From: Zygnema cylindricum
Lineage: Eukaryota; Streptophyta; Zygnematophyceae; Zygnematales; Zygnemataceae
Reading direction: 5' to 3'
DNA length: 35,000 bases
NCBI GenBank assembly: GCA_037447655.1
Contig: JBBHKE010003373.1
Span: 1 to 35,000, forward strand
The notes under the pieces are model-generated. The model was not told where the DNA came from. It made no database searches and saw only the letters and a list, made by a program, of their open reading frames with translations. Below, one piece after another: positions 1 to 10,075 of this stretch (its first letter is position 1; each line of letters opens with the position of its first letter). A program made the translations under genes and the position numbers.

Positions 1-240
1 ATTTTTTAGTGCGCTTTAGAGTCACCCCAAGAACTCATTGTAAAAATGTTCCAGAATTCAGTGTCCCAAGATGTTAGATACAATAACGCAGTGATCATAA
101 TTTAGTGCGTGAAATATGCATAATTATTATTTAGTGCGTTTTAGTGCGTTTTAGAATCACCTTAAATAATTCGTTGACTTAAAATGTTAGATACAATGAT
201 GCGTTGTACATAATTTAGTGCGTGACATGTGAATAATTTC
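1..240. repeat. 114-bp tandem repeat, TAGTGCG-rich
   Basis: ATGTTAGATACAAT occurs at about 70 and again at about 184, with matching flanks (AATTTAGTGCGTGA, TTTTAGA(G/A)TCACC). Two copies of a roughly 114-bp unit, each bearing several TAGTGCG heptamers. The left edge is cut by the window. Confidence 0.7.
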
Positions 241-264
241 TAGTGCATAATTTCCATTTTCACA

Positions 265-350
265 TTTTCAGTGCGATTAGTGCGTTTTCAGTGCGATTAG
301 TGCATTTTCAGTGCGATTAGTGCGAATAGTGCGTTTAGTGCGTTTTAGAG
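265..350. repeat. 20-bp tandem repeat CAGTGCGATTAGTGCGTTTT
   Basis: Three near-identical 20-bp units from 269 to about 328, then a run of shorter TAGTGCG units, built from the same heptamer as the larger repeat to its left. Confidence 0.85.
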
Positions 351-465
351 TGACCTCAAGAATACGTATTTGTACGATGCCACAAAAGTCGTCCTCTTCC
401 GTAATCAACAGGGAGCCGGATTTCGGAGTGCCTCTTCCTCGGCCGCCATTGGTCCTCAGCCTGCT

Positions 466-876
466 CGCACGTGTGTCGGAGCTTGATCCGCGATTTGGGG
501 AGACAACGTTGCCCATGGACACGTGGTGTGGAAAGGGCTTATTTTCAGAACTGCGGGGTAAGCAGGTCGTGACACGTGGCAGGAAACCAGGATTTGGCGG
601 GGAAAGAAGGAAGAATCTGACACGTGGAAAGATTGAGGAAAGAAAATTTGACACGTGGCAGGACGAGGAGTTTGAAAGGCGACACGTGGCAAGAGGCCGG
701 GAGGAGGATAATGGAGATGAGAGATAATGATTCGCGGAGGCTTTTAAAAAATGGAAGGAGGAGAGAAGTGCCACGTGGCAAACTTACCTGGACTCGTAAA
801 AAATGCCACGTGGAAAAGTAAAAAAGAAAGGTGACAAAATGGCGTTACGGCGAATCAGAAAAGAGTTGCCACGTGG
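466..876. promoter_or_regulatory. cluster of nine CACGTG G-box/ABRE motifs
   Basis: CACGTG occurs near 469, 520, 573, 621, 652, 683, 772, 808 and 870. Most are the ABRE-like CACGTGG, several as TGACACGTGGCA or GCCACGTGGCA. By chance one site is expected every 4 kb. Spacing of four central copies is about 50, 30 and 30 bases, and the flanks (GGAAAG, GAGGA) are partly shared, so the array may have grown by tandem duplication. bZIP and bHLH factors bind this core. No convincing gene follows within 1 kb on either side, so the target is unknown. Confidence 0.6.
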
Positions 877-1074
877 ACGTCAACTGATGGAAAAAACATA
901 TATGTATATGGATGAAAAGTACGAGAATACGTGTAAACACTAAATCTGGAATTATCCGTATTATACGAAAATATTTCATAAAAATGCGTATAGTATGTAT
1001 ATAGTACGGATTACTAGCTATATCGTATACACGTGTTTTCGCACTGAAAATATTCTATGGACAAAAATTGAAAC

Positions 1075-1350
1075 TGGTCAACGGCGACGAGCTGTCGGCG
1101 AATTTTGAAGGAAATCCGGGAAGAACTGAGGCTCTATGTTTAACTGAGGAAGTTCCGTAAATGAGACGGGTTCCGTTCGGCAGTTTTGGAAATTGCCGAA
1201 GCTGACATTCGGCGAAGCAAAGAAAGCAATTATTGCAATGATTGAAAAGGTCAACAAGTCAATGACGTTGTTTGAAAATCAGATGAGACAAGAGATTTTG
1301 TCGCTAATGAATTTGGACCATAAAGATGAAGGTCGAATAAAAACGTGAAA
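1075..1350 (+). pseudogene. coding-like remnant with one frameshift, unrecognised
   Basis: One frame reads KLVNGDELSANFEGNPGRTE and ends at TAA at about 1160. A second frame overlapping it continues with NETGSVRQFWKLPKLTFGE and an MTLFENQMRQEILSLMN helix-like stretch to TGA at about 1350. Composition is protein-like (charged and hydrophobic residues mixed, no low complexity), unlike the surrounding AT-rich DNA. No family is recognised. It could be a decayed transposon gag-like gene or chance. Confidence 0.25.
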
Positions 1351-1620
1351 GTCTTTATTGCAAAAATTGCGATGGTAAAAACTAAAAGCTATTTGTATAC
1401 AAAAGGGGTAAAACTGAAAAAGCATTTAAAGACTACAAGAGTCACAAGAAAGTAAAGGGGTGTCCCCATATAATCGGTACTTTGATAAAGTATTTTGGAC
1501 TGTAGTGAAGATTCTCCGTACACCTTGTGACGATTGAAGGCGACTACGAAATTTCCGACGATTGGTGACGCCAACAAAAACAGCGACAGTTGTAGACGTT
1601 TAGATTTTTGTGAAATTGTA

Positions 1621-2161
1621 CACCGCGAATCGTTATTGGTGTCAAAGTTTAAATAGCGTGGAAGAAAATTTACCGTAATTGATGCTAATTAAGAATCTGA
1701 AATTAAAAAAAAAGGTGTATTCTAATTTCGGCGTTAATGCTAATTTTTAATTTGGAACAGCAAAAATAGAAAATTGGATGTACGATTAAATACATTAATA
1801 TATGCATCCGTACAAAATATTAGAAATCGTACGCCATCGTGAAATATATATCCGTACATATCAGACTAATTTACGTGTCCGACTAATCCCGTTTTTTGAG
1901 CGCACGTTCCTATGCGTGCGTGTCTGATTTAATTCATTATTTGTAAAATTTTCACTTGAAAAGGTACATTTATGTACGGTTTGACATAGACCGTATGCCA
2001 CACTATTTAGATATTATTGTACTTTCGTTCTTTACGCTGTTTTGTACGGTACCTTAATAAACGTCAAGGGAAAATTAAAATCATGTATCCTATTTGAGGA
2101 AAAAAATCAAAATTTTAAGAACCAAAATTAGAGTTGTTGACACTAATGACGATTCGCGGTG
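1621..2161. mobile_element. CACCGC-family MITE, 541 bp, TA duplication
   Basis: Left end CACCGCGAATCGTTATTGG and right end (reverse complement) CACCGCGAATCGTCATTAG agree at nearly every base for about 25 bases. Both are flanked by TA (1619-1620 and 2162-2163), the target duplication of Tc1/mariner-type elements. No transposase frame lies inside. Sequence just outside (GTAGACGTTTAG) is also similar on both sides. Confidence 0.75.
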
Positions 2162-2164
2162 TAG

Positions 2165-2878
2165 ACGTTTAGGATTTGGTGACATTGTGACTTCACGCTC
2201 ACTCGTGACAACGTCGACGTCACTGATTCAAGAAATTTCCGCCATGGTTTCCCGATTTCGTTTTTTCGACTTTTTTCACTCAATTTGGCATTAAAAAAAA
2301 ACCTAAAAATTGTCAAAAAAAATAAAAATTAGATATCTTTCATTTTATATCAACATTGCCGTGTCTCATTCTAAAAAGTGTGAGATGATAGCGATAGTGT
2401 GCGAGGGAGAGGGGAGAGGCAACGACGGCGCAAATTTTTGAAACGGACCCATGAATGAAAGTGGAGGTCCGAGACCTCTGCAATTTTTTTTCCGTACATG
2501 CGCGTGACGGGCACGGAGAAAAATAGCGAGGACTCTCCTTCGCCCTATAATTTTCCCGCTCGCGTGACGCGTGTGTGGGTCGTTTTTCATTCGATGTTTG
2601 GGTTGTACTTTAACTAAAAACACCCCCTCTAGGTGATTTTAAAAGAAGTTTTTTTTGGGTTGGATTCTCTTGCCCGGGGGTCGAAAAGGGGAAACGCCAA
2701 AATGCGTTCACATGACGACACACACGCCGTACATCCAAAGAATGAATTGACATTCACTATACTTTGGTAAAAACGATTTTCTCGTACGGCTGAAGTTTTT
2801 GTCAAACTTCCTTGAACTTTAGGGCAAAAAGACAGAGAAAAGTAGATACTTTAAAACATGGGGACACCCCTTAAGCTA
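2165..2878. other. no gene seen
   Basis: A stretch of 700 bases between repeat copies. It has some GC-richer patches near 2400-2590, but both strands lack convincing coding structure, splice-consistent exons or RNA genes. Confidence 0.4.
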
Positions 2879-3150
2879 CATCGCGAATCGTAATTAGAGT
2901 AGAGAAATAATTAGAGTAAAAAAATGAAAAATAAAAATAAGTTATTAACTCTATTTTGGGTAATAAACCCTTTTCAAAAAAAAAAAAAACTATAATTTAT
3001 CGATAACTCTTTGTGAATCGTTATTAGTGTTATGTACTCTATATCGACGCCCCAAAATTTTTACCTCGATTCCTGAAATAGAATAAACATCACTAGTTTT
3101 TCTTTGACGTTAATTGCAGTTTTTGTAAATTAGCGTTAACAATTAATGAT
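2879..3150. mobile_element. partial CACCGC-family MITE ends
   Basis: TA then CATCGCGAATCGTAATTAGAG starts at 2877, and a second end, GTGAATCGTTATTAGTG, lies at about 3012. The 60 bases after the second (ATGTACTCTATATCG, CCCCAAAATTTT) match the element at 22854. Opposite ends are not clear, so these are probably nested or truncated copies. Confidence 0.45.
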
Positions 3151-4020
3151 GCACACATTTCCTGAATAGTGTGGTGTACGGAAGGTGTTTGCTCGTAAAG
3201 CAATGTACTTCGTTACGGAAAATCGTACGGAAAATGTAGTTAATTTATGTCGGTTGCATACAGAACTTCGCTTAGAATATACACGTACCTATTTTAGTGT
3301 ATAAGTATGAACGGAGTATTAATAATTAACTCGGAAACCCAAACTAGAATTATGGATTAACTATAGGAAAAGGACGCGACGTTGTACGGATTGTCAGATT
3401 TTGTACTTTCACCTATTTTACTCTATGTATAATTACGGAATATCTGGTGTACCTAAATCAGCGTTATGGATCAATTAGACTCAATTTTCTTTTTTTAAAT
3501 GTTGCAAAACTCGAATCAGCATTAAAAACACTAATTAATCATTAACACTTATAATTGCAATTCTGTGTCCCCCATTGATCTACAAAATTCATGAAGCCTC
3601 TAAGTGATTTTTAACTAGCCCTCTTTCAACTAACACAACTGTTGTACAGGCAGATAGCCAGACAGTATGACTGCACCCCTGTGCGGTCTGGACTCCCCTG
3701 GGTCCACAAAAGGAAGAATCACTAAAAACGCCCTACCAGGCAATTAGTGATGAAGTGGCAAAGGTGCCAAATTATATACAAGTTTGTTGGGAGAGAGGCG
3801 GCTACCTCCTCAATCCTCAAAGTCCTTAACCCCTCTCACAACCCCTATCTACTGACGTAGGAACCAATCAGAAGACTGTTCGGTACAGAAAGGTACTATG
3901 CCCAATGTACTTTCTAGCGTGTATACGACGCGGCCATGGAGTGGGCATCTGTCTCCTTTAGACTTGTCCTCGGACTCTCCAGGATTCGCGCTTCCCAATG
4001 TTATCTTGCCACGTGGCGCC
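3151..4020. other. no gene seen; TACGG-rich intergenic DNA
   Basis: CGTACGG/TACGGAA words recur at 3175-3440. 3640-3900 is more GC-balanced but has no recognised product. A single CACGTG lies at about 4012. Confidence 0.4.
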
Positions 4021-4026
4021 AGGTTA

Positions 4027-4280
4027 TGTCACGCCCAAAAACCGCCAAAGCGGCTATTCCGGGATCTCGGCGATGATGTGTGTCGTCGGATCCAAACCGG
4101 TTTTAAATTCTAGCCGTTCAAAACAAATGTCCGGTACATTTGTTTAGTGCGGTTTGACCTTCGCACTATATTCTAACTAGTTCTCAAGTGACTCTATTAG
4201 CAATTCCGTTCATCGGATTAATGGACTTGGTACTGTTTAAATACTATTCAAACCCTATATACTGTAACGAACTTCTACGA
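4027..4280 (+). mobile_element. possible LTR start (TGTCACGCCC), weak
   Basis: TGTCACGCCCAAAAACCGCC begins like the 5' end of many plant LTRs, and a TATA-like CTATATACTG lies near 4255. No matching second copy, primer-binding site or polyprotein was found, so at most a solo or truncated LTR. Confidence 0.2.
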
Positions 4281-4286
4281 CAGACC

Positions 4287-4354
4287 GGTTAGAGTTTGAC
4301 GGCTACGCCTCGCTCTGCCGGTCAGAGGTTCGAGTCCTACCAGACTCACCTTTT
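4287..4354 (+). other. tRNA-like sequence / SINE head with perfect B box
   Basis: GGTTAGAG (4287-4294) matches the 3' half of a tRNA A box. GGTTCGAGTCC (4327-4337) is a perfect pol III B box 40 bases later, and TTTT at 4351-4354 could terminate pol III. GAGTTTG (4293-) can pair with CAGACTC (4341-), but a normal cloverleaf does not form because the T stem pairs at only three positions. Best read as a tRNA pseudogene or SINE head. Confidence 0.4.
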
Positions 4355-4358
4355 GCTA

Positions 4359-4380
4359 AAGAGTGACTTGTGTCACTCTT
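4359..4380. other. perfect 9-bp hairpin
   Basis: AAGAGTGAC-TTGT-GTCACTCTT, a perfect inverted repeat with a 4-base loop, directly after the T run of the tRNA-like sequence. The word CAGTCCTACC after it echoes the tRNA-like 3' end. Confidence 0.6.
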
Positions 4381-4558
4381 CAGTCCTACCTAAGGAGCTG
4401 AAGCAGCCATGGCTCCATCATCCTCTCTCACCTTCAGTGACTACAACAAGTATGGGGACAAGAGAGAGAGGGTGGAGGCAGGCTGCTTTTACTTTTTCTC
4501 TTGCTATTTTCAGACCTAGAAAATACCCTCTAAATCTTACTATTTTAACAATAATTTC

Positions 4559-4583
4559 TAAACGCTAATAACGATTCACGGTG
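4559..4583. mobile_element. single CACCGC-family MITE end
   Basis: AACGCTAATAACGATTCACGGTG followed by TA (4584-4585) is the right end of the family. No left end was found within 500 bases upstream. Confidence 0.5.
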
Positions 4584-4619
4584 TATAGTACGTCTAAAAA
4601 ATGAAGTCAAACAAAACAT

Positions 4620-6440
4620 TACTAACAAAAACAAAAATCCAAAAGAAAAATAACAACGTTGACCGCCTACATAAAGAAAACACTTAGACAAGTCTACATA
4701 CAAACAACTTGAGGTCTACAACCACGTAGATCATGGATGTGGACCGGGTCCCTTAGTGGAAGATCTAGACGCCCCCGCGTGTCATTTGCCACTATGTTTC
4801 GCCGAAGTAGAGCCGCAACTAGTGCTAGTTGAAGGGCAATTGAGACACGTTGACAGTAGAATGTACCAATATGCTGGATAGATGACTACGTGGACCCCTG
4901 GATTCAAACGTTTTTCACTTACACTGGCGAAGGAAGTCGCCAAATGATTTGAATAAAAAGTGCCACGCTGCTGTATTGGAAGAATCATTCACCAATAAAT
5001 CTTAAGGAAGTGGCAATACTGTTTGGACTGGTTCCCAATATTGGTATATAAAAGAGGACGTTGGTAGCCCAAGTGATAGCACCCAAGAACATCAAGATGT
5101 CTCACAAACTGCGAGTCAAACGGAGATGGTTGAAGACAAACAACAAGGGGCGTACGGAGAAAGAGGTGGAATGAATAGGGAAACAGATGAAAATTCAAAA
5201 CTTAGGCTTCGAATTCAAATTTAGATTTGGATTCGGAATCGGATATGGTTTTCATTTACTACAACCAAAAAAATTGTATGTATGCATGGAAGGGACGTCC
5301 TATTTTTTTTTACGTCCTTCATGCCAACCAAAGTTGGACAGTTTTGAAAGTACAAAATGAAAATAACATTCCATGTGGGTCGTTACATGCTACAATTTTA
5401 ACAACCCTTATTTTACGCATCCCGTGTTGGCTTACATCGGTAGAATCGACAAGATTGTCGAATTGGAAGGGAGACTGATTTGAGAGTGAAAATGTTGGTT
5501 TGCGGCCATCCGCTTTCGGTTCGGTTTCTTTTTAGATGTATGATCTATTTGGTAATTTTAGGTACTTATTGCTTTTAGTGTTTCGAGTTTTAATGTTTGT
5601 TCCAAGCGTGTTCACGAGTGGCACTCTATTTCACGTGTCGAGTCCCATTGGAGTATGGCTTATGCGTTTATGCTTTGTCTTGTGTCACTCTTTAAGAGGA
5701 AGAAAAATTAGAGTTAAATAGAAAATGATTGGTTGAAATGTTTATGTTGGTCGAATGTGTTTTTTGTGATCGGTGAATCATTCCGTTTGTTTGGTTGTAT
5801 TCTTGTGCTTTGTAGTATTATATCAGTCCTTTCATCCTGAAACCTTTAATATAAACATTGTCGTTTGGGGAAATGTCAATTTTGTTCAAATGGGGTTGGT
5901 TCATAGAAAACGAATTGATTGTACATTTTTTTGTAACAATCTGTTAGTCTTAAATTTCCAATGATGTGTCTCACCAACGTCTTACCCATAAGACGTACAG
6001 ATGATCTATATATCGCCCCTATGTATCAATAGGAAAAAAATCACGAAAAATGTAACTATGACATGGCTAAGGGGACTTCGTTAAACTTCATGTGACATCG
6101 AATGGTGTCATTTTGTTTTGGAAGTTCTCCAACGTTTGCAAGTCATATCACAATTCATTTCATTTCGGATTTATTTGGTGACGTTGTATTATCCATTTCA
6201 TGCTACATGACTTATTGTGGTGGTCCGTTTCGTTTTTTTTTTGTTAGTTTTATTATTTTAAAAGGGGTAGGTAATGGGCAACATCGAAGCTTATAAACAT
6301 TGTAAAGCTACAAAGTAACGTTGGCAACAAAAAGTCGTGGCAAAAAAAGGGGAGAGCTCTTAAAGGTCCTCTTAGAAGATCGTAGATCCACAAGTACTAA
6401 GGAACTTATTGAAAGCACTCCCCAAATAACCAAATATATT
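4620..6440. other. no gene recognised; decayed, T-rich
   Basis: Short open frames on the plus strand (for example from 5227, with FIYYNQKNCMYAWKGRP) have mixed composition but no recognised family, no splice-consistent neighbours and many stops around them. Old transposon sequence is possible. 5500-6300 is T/G-rich on the plus strand without a clear signal. Confidence 0.35.
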
Positions 6441-6444
6441 GAGT

Positions 6445-6528
6445 GCAAACGATAAAATGGCATCCATAGCATGCAAACGATAAAATGGCATCCATAGCAT
6501 GCAAACGATAAAATGGCATCCATAGCAT
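6445..6528. repeat. 28-bp tandem repeat, three perfect copies
   Basis: Three identical head-to-tail 28-base units starting GCAAACGATAAAATGGCATC at 6445, 6473 and 6501. Perfect identity points to recent expansion. Confidence 0.95.
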
Positions 6529-6926
6529 CCAAGTGAGTATCATTATGTTGTTAGTTCCTCAGAGCATCACTTACAGCCACTCTAACATGTCGAGTAGTGT
6601 AAGGTATAGTCACGATCGTAATAAAGTCACGGGTAGTCGAAAAAATGTCTCGGAAAAGACGACGTGCACCATCGAGCAAGACAATGCCAATCCACTACAG
6701 AGAAATTATGTCTGAAATTTCACCCGAATAGGCAACGACTCCTCTCAGCACTCACAGTGTAGTCACAAGTTTGAATCATTTTTCTATTAAATGAGCAAGA
6801 GAGGAAAACGTCGCCATCCAATTAAAGAATAAAAATGCACAAGCAAACATGAGAGTTAACTAAAGGGGATGAGGGTGGCGATAAACCGAGGTATGAAATG
6901 AAGGGTTGACAGAATTACTGTTGCTA

Positions 6927-7143
6927 CACCGCTAATCATTATTAGTGTTGTAGTTTTTTACGCCACTTGAAACATCTTATCTTTGTGCACACTTGTCGGG
7001 TTGCCAGTCGGATGGTTGGAATTGGAAGGCAATATCATCGCCTTCTTATTGGTAGTCATAGATAGACAATCCTACATGTTTGCATGTAATAAAGATGTTT
7101 TAAGTGGCCAAAAAAACTTCAACACTAATAACTGTTAGCGGTG
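6927..7143. mobile_element. CACCGC-family MITE, 217 bp, TA duplication
   Basis: Left CACCGCTAATCATTATTAG and right end reading CACCGCTAACAGTTATTAG on the other strand, with similarity continuing for about 60 bases inward (TAGTTTTTT, GCCACTT, AAACATCTT). TA on both sides (6925-6926, 7144-7145). No coding capacity, so a non-autonomous element. Confidence 0.85.
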
Positions 7144-7159
7144 TAGTAGCTAAGATCCA

Positions 7160-8660
7160 TCATCGGGCCACAACATGAGATAAAATAAACACCTGAAGAG
7201 TTGAAAGGTTGCGCCTCGTAACGAATAATTGGAGAGAGATTAAATTGACTCCGAGATGAGGTTGAAAAAAATCGCTATATTTACCAGAGCACGGAGAGAG
7301 ATAGAGTGAACCGTTTCTAGAAGAGATTATGAAAACCAAAAGACACAAGGGACAAAGAACATGAGGGACATTGGGAAAAACAACAAAATCATCAACAGTT
7401 AAGACCGAGAGACCATGTTTAAGGCAATAAGACAACAATTCACCATGTAGGCAAGAGGCCCCACACATGTCGTATATATGAAAAACCCAACAATTCTAAG
7501 TCAAGACAACAAGAGATGATTGGAGGCGAGTCAAAGGTCAAATTCACAATTTGAAGGCCACTAGAAGATTAAATCTTAATGGTTGTCCATTGGAAAATCA
7601 TAGACGATGGAGAGCGACGAAACAAAGGTTCGGTGGGAAGGGAAGGCGGGTGAGGTGGAAACAGCAGTGGATGACACATCTTAACCAAAAAATGAAAAAA
7701 CCACTTAAAGTTTATGAAGCTTGGGCAAGTGTTCCAATTGGGACAAGCCAATTCGAAGAGCAAAATCAAGAAATTGGTCACAAAGGAACTGGATCTCAAT
7801 GGGCAACCTCATACACAAGTGCCATCAAATGATATACAAGTGTAGAATTTTAGAGGAGTAATGAACTAGGGAGATTAAAACTGGAGAAAACAACGTGAGT
7901 GTACAATTAAAGGAAAAGGTCCACTTTCGTCGGGTGATCTTTAAAAACTATTTGGCCAGCATGACCTACTCCATAGGGCAGAAAATATACATGTCGTCAA
8001 GTATTAAGAAGGGAAAGCTAAAGAGTAAGCTTGTGGGGTGTAGAAATGATCAAGGGCGAATAAAGGTCTTTCAAGAGAGGTGCTTCCTTTTCTATCACTA
8101 AGCAAGAAACACTCTCCCAGAAACACTCACTAAGACACAATCTCTATGTTGTATCCCAATCCGTTAAAACTTACCATCTCGTATTTAATAATTCCCTTGT
8201 CTTTTTCAAATTACTTGATTGTTGATCCTCTAAAACATTTCCCATGAAATCAACCATCACAAAACTGGGTTCCACAAGATTGGACTCAACTATCTCTACC
8301 GATCAATGAATCCTCTCAATAGGCAACTCTCTTGCTCGCGAGCTCTTCCCAATATCTTCTCTCGTTTGTCAACTCAATGTGTCACTTACGAGTATTTACA
8401 AGTTCTTGAAACCACAATCCCAATGAGTCAATTGATACCATTTGTGTGTTGTTTCTTTAATATACTTTTGATCTCCACCTGTCATTTTGAAGATGTTGTT
8501 CATTGATTGTTTATTTTGGTTATTTGTATTGATCGTTCATGCGCCGACCATTTTACTAAGTCAAAACTAGAGAAGTGCAAAAAGACCATGTGGAAGACTT
8601 GTCTTTGGTAGACCAATGGGACACACCTCTTCGACGTGCCCTTTGATGTAGTGACATCTT
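7160..8660. other. no gene recognised
   Basis: A 102-codon minus-strand frame (7160-7468) and a 93-codon plus-strand frame (7551-7832) are open, but neither resembles a family I know, and no consistent exon chain extends them. Possibly old retroelement DNA. Confidence 0.35.
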
Positions 8661-8874
8661 GTCACGCATTGACAAGTGCCTTAATGGTATCGAAGACATC
8701 ATGGCTATCACAAATGGGATGGATGAGCTCAGAAATGATGATGAATGATGGAGAAGTCATGAACACATAAAGTAAAAAGGTTCCGATCCAGTGGATAAAA
8801 AGCAATTGAAACATAAACTTTGAGGACCAAAGTTTGAATGGAGATCCAACAAAGCTCCAAGGTCGTGAAGAGAA

Positions 8875-9117
8875 AGTAGAAGAAGAAAAAATGCGATAAG
8901 AGGAAGAAGAAGAGGAAGAAAAAGAGGAAGAAGAAGGAAAAAAAGAAGAAAAAGGGGAGGTCGGACGAACAAGAAGAAGGAGAAGAGGAAGAACAAGAAG
9001 AAAAGGAAGAGAAAGAAAAAGGAAGAAAATGATGAAATAGAAAAAGGAGGAAGAAGAGGAAGATGAAAAAGAGGAAGGAGGAGAAGAAAAAGAAGAAGAA
9101 GAGGAAGAAGAAGAGGT
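8875..9117. repeat. GAA/GGAA-rich purine tract
   Basis: About 240 bases of almost pure purine on the plus strand (GAAGAAGAGGAAGAAAAA-type). The long Ser/Phe-rich minus-strand frames across it are composition artefacts. Confidence 0.9.
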
Positions 9118-9600
9118 ACACGACTTCACAACCCTCATGAAAAGCTACAGGAAATTGGCGTGGGAAAAGTTAACCATGATAAGTATTATAAAAACGATCA
9201 TTGGAAAAATCAAAAAATCGCTTAACGGACCGCCCCAACCAAAAACTCGTTTCATTTTTATTCGCATTGGATAATACGCATCATGCTTTTACCATATTAT
9301 TTGTGATATATACCACAAAGGACAAAAAATATCGCATCGAAATCTATGCCACGAAATGGTTTAATGGAGACGCACCAAATCTGGGGAATTGGGCCGGTGC
9401 AAATAAGATCACATTAAAATCAGAACATGTTAAAAGAAAAAAAAAAAGGTTAGTGCGAAAAACCAACTTGCCAAAATCGCACAAAACATCCACTATTTAG
9501 CCAAAATTTTGGAGGAACTCTATTCCCATCCAAGGCACCATGGCCCCATAAAGCCAAATGCTTTCTATCGTATGCATTCAAACCAACAAGCAAACATCTT
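9118..9600. other. no gene seen
   Basis: AT-rich DNA between the purine tract and the TSN 3' end. A plus-strand frame at 9201-9500 is Lys/Thr-rich with no recognised motif. Confidence 0.35.
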
Positions 9601-9615
9601 TAGAGAAACAAAGGC

Positions 9616-9621
9616 TTTATT
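9616..9621 (-). promoter_or_regulatory. candidate poly(A) signal of TSN
   Basis: AATAAA on the minus strand about 270 bases downstream of the TSN stop codon. Distance and orientation fit a 3' UTR, but this is a six-base match only. Confidence 0.3.
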
Positions 9622-9835
9622 CCTCTAGCAACACTTGAAGCCTCTCTCTCTCTAGCTCTCTCTCTGGCCGCATGAGGGGCAACCTCGGGCCCGGCTTCAT
9701 CACTCACGAGAAAATCTCCTCACACAACAAATTTGTTGCTTTGCAAACCTTTTTCGATGCCTTGGCACTCGGATTCTTTCCTCAAAATTTCCTCCGAGCA
9801 TTTTCCCTCGACCTCCGACAACTATTTGTCAGAAA

Positions 9836-9896
9836 CTTATCGAAGAAGCTTTATCGAAGAGGCTTATCAAAGAAGCTTTTACCGAAGCTTTATCGT
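9836..9896. repeat. degenerate GAAGCTTTA repeat in TSN 3' end
   Basis: Four imperfect units of about 15 bases containing GAAGCTTTA or GAGGCTTA separated by TCGA-like steps. They lie directly downstream of the TSN stop codon, in the presumed 3' UTR. Confidence 0.5.
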
Positions 9897-10075
9897 CGAG
9901 GTGGACCCCATCGGTTTGGGCGGTCGTCCTCATCATCGTCGTCGATGTCCCCATACTGCCACATGTTTTTCCTTCCCTTCCTGGCAACTTCCTGGTGCTC
10001 CTTCAGACAGTCCAAAGCCGTCCTCCGTTCCATTGTGTCACGTCTCTCTCTCTTTGCCAAGCGAGCAAATCCCTC
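9890..10075 (-). CDS. TSN: TSN exon 16 (C-terminus)
   Basis: Residues 937-997 plus a TAA stop at 9890-9892. EGFARLAKRERRD and the MWQYGDIDDDDEDD tail match the C-terminus of plant TSN in place and length. The acceptor is GATGCAG. The plus-strand open frame across it is only a shadow. Confidence 0.93.
   Translation of the reverse strand, partial: EGFARLAKRERRDTMERRTALDCLKEHQEVARKGRKNMWQYGDIDDDDEDDRPNRWGPPRR

Noticed and set aside
277-821. Overlapping frames on both strands across the G-box cluster
   Set aside because: Repeated CACGTGGC-type words keep several frames open; no family resemblance and no splice support.
4027-4280. Full LTR retrotransposon starting at TGTCACGCCC
   Set aside because: No second LTR, primer-binding site, gag or pol found nearby; kept only as a weak possible LTR start.
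6445-6528. Three regular 28-bp units as a CRISPR-like array
   Set aside because: Units are directly adjacent with no spacers and the context is eukaryotic; simple tandem repeat.
8662-9138. Ser/Phe-rich minus-strand frames over 8662-9138
   Set aside because: Antisense of a GAA-type purine tract; composition artefact.
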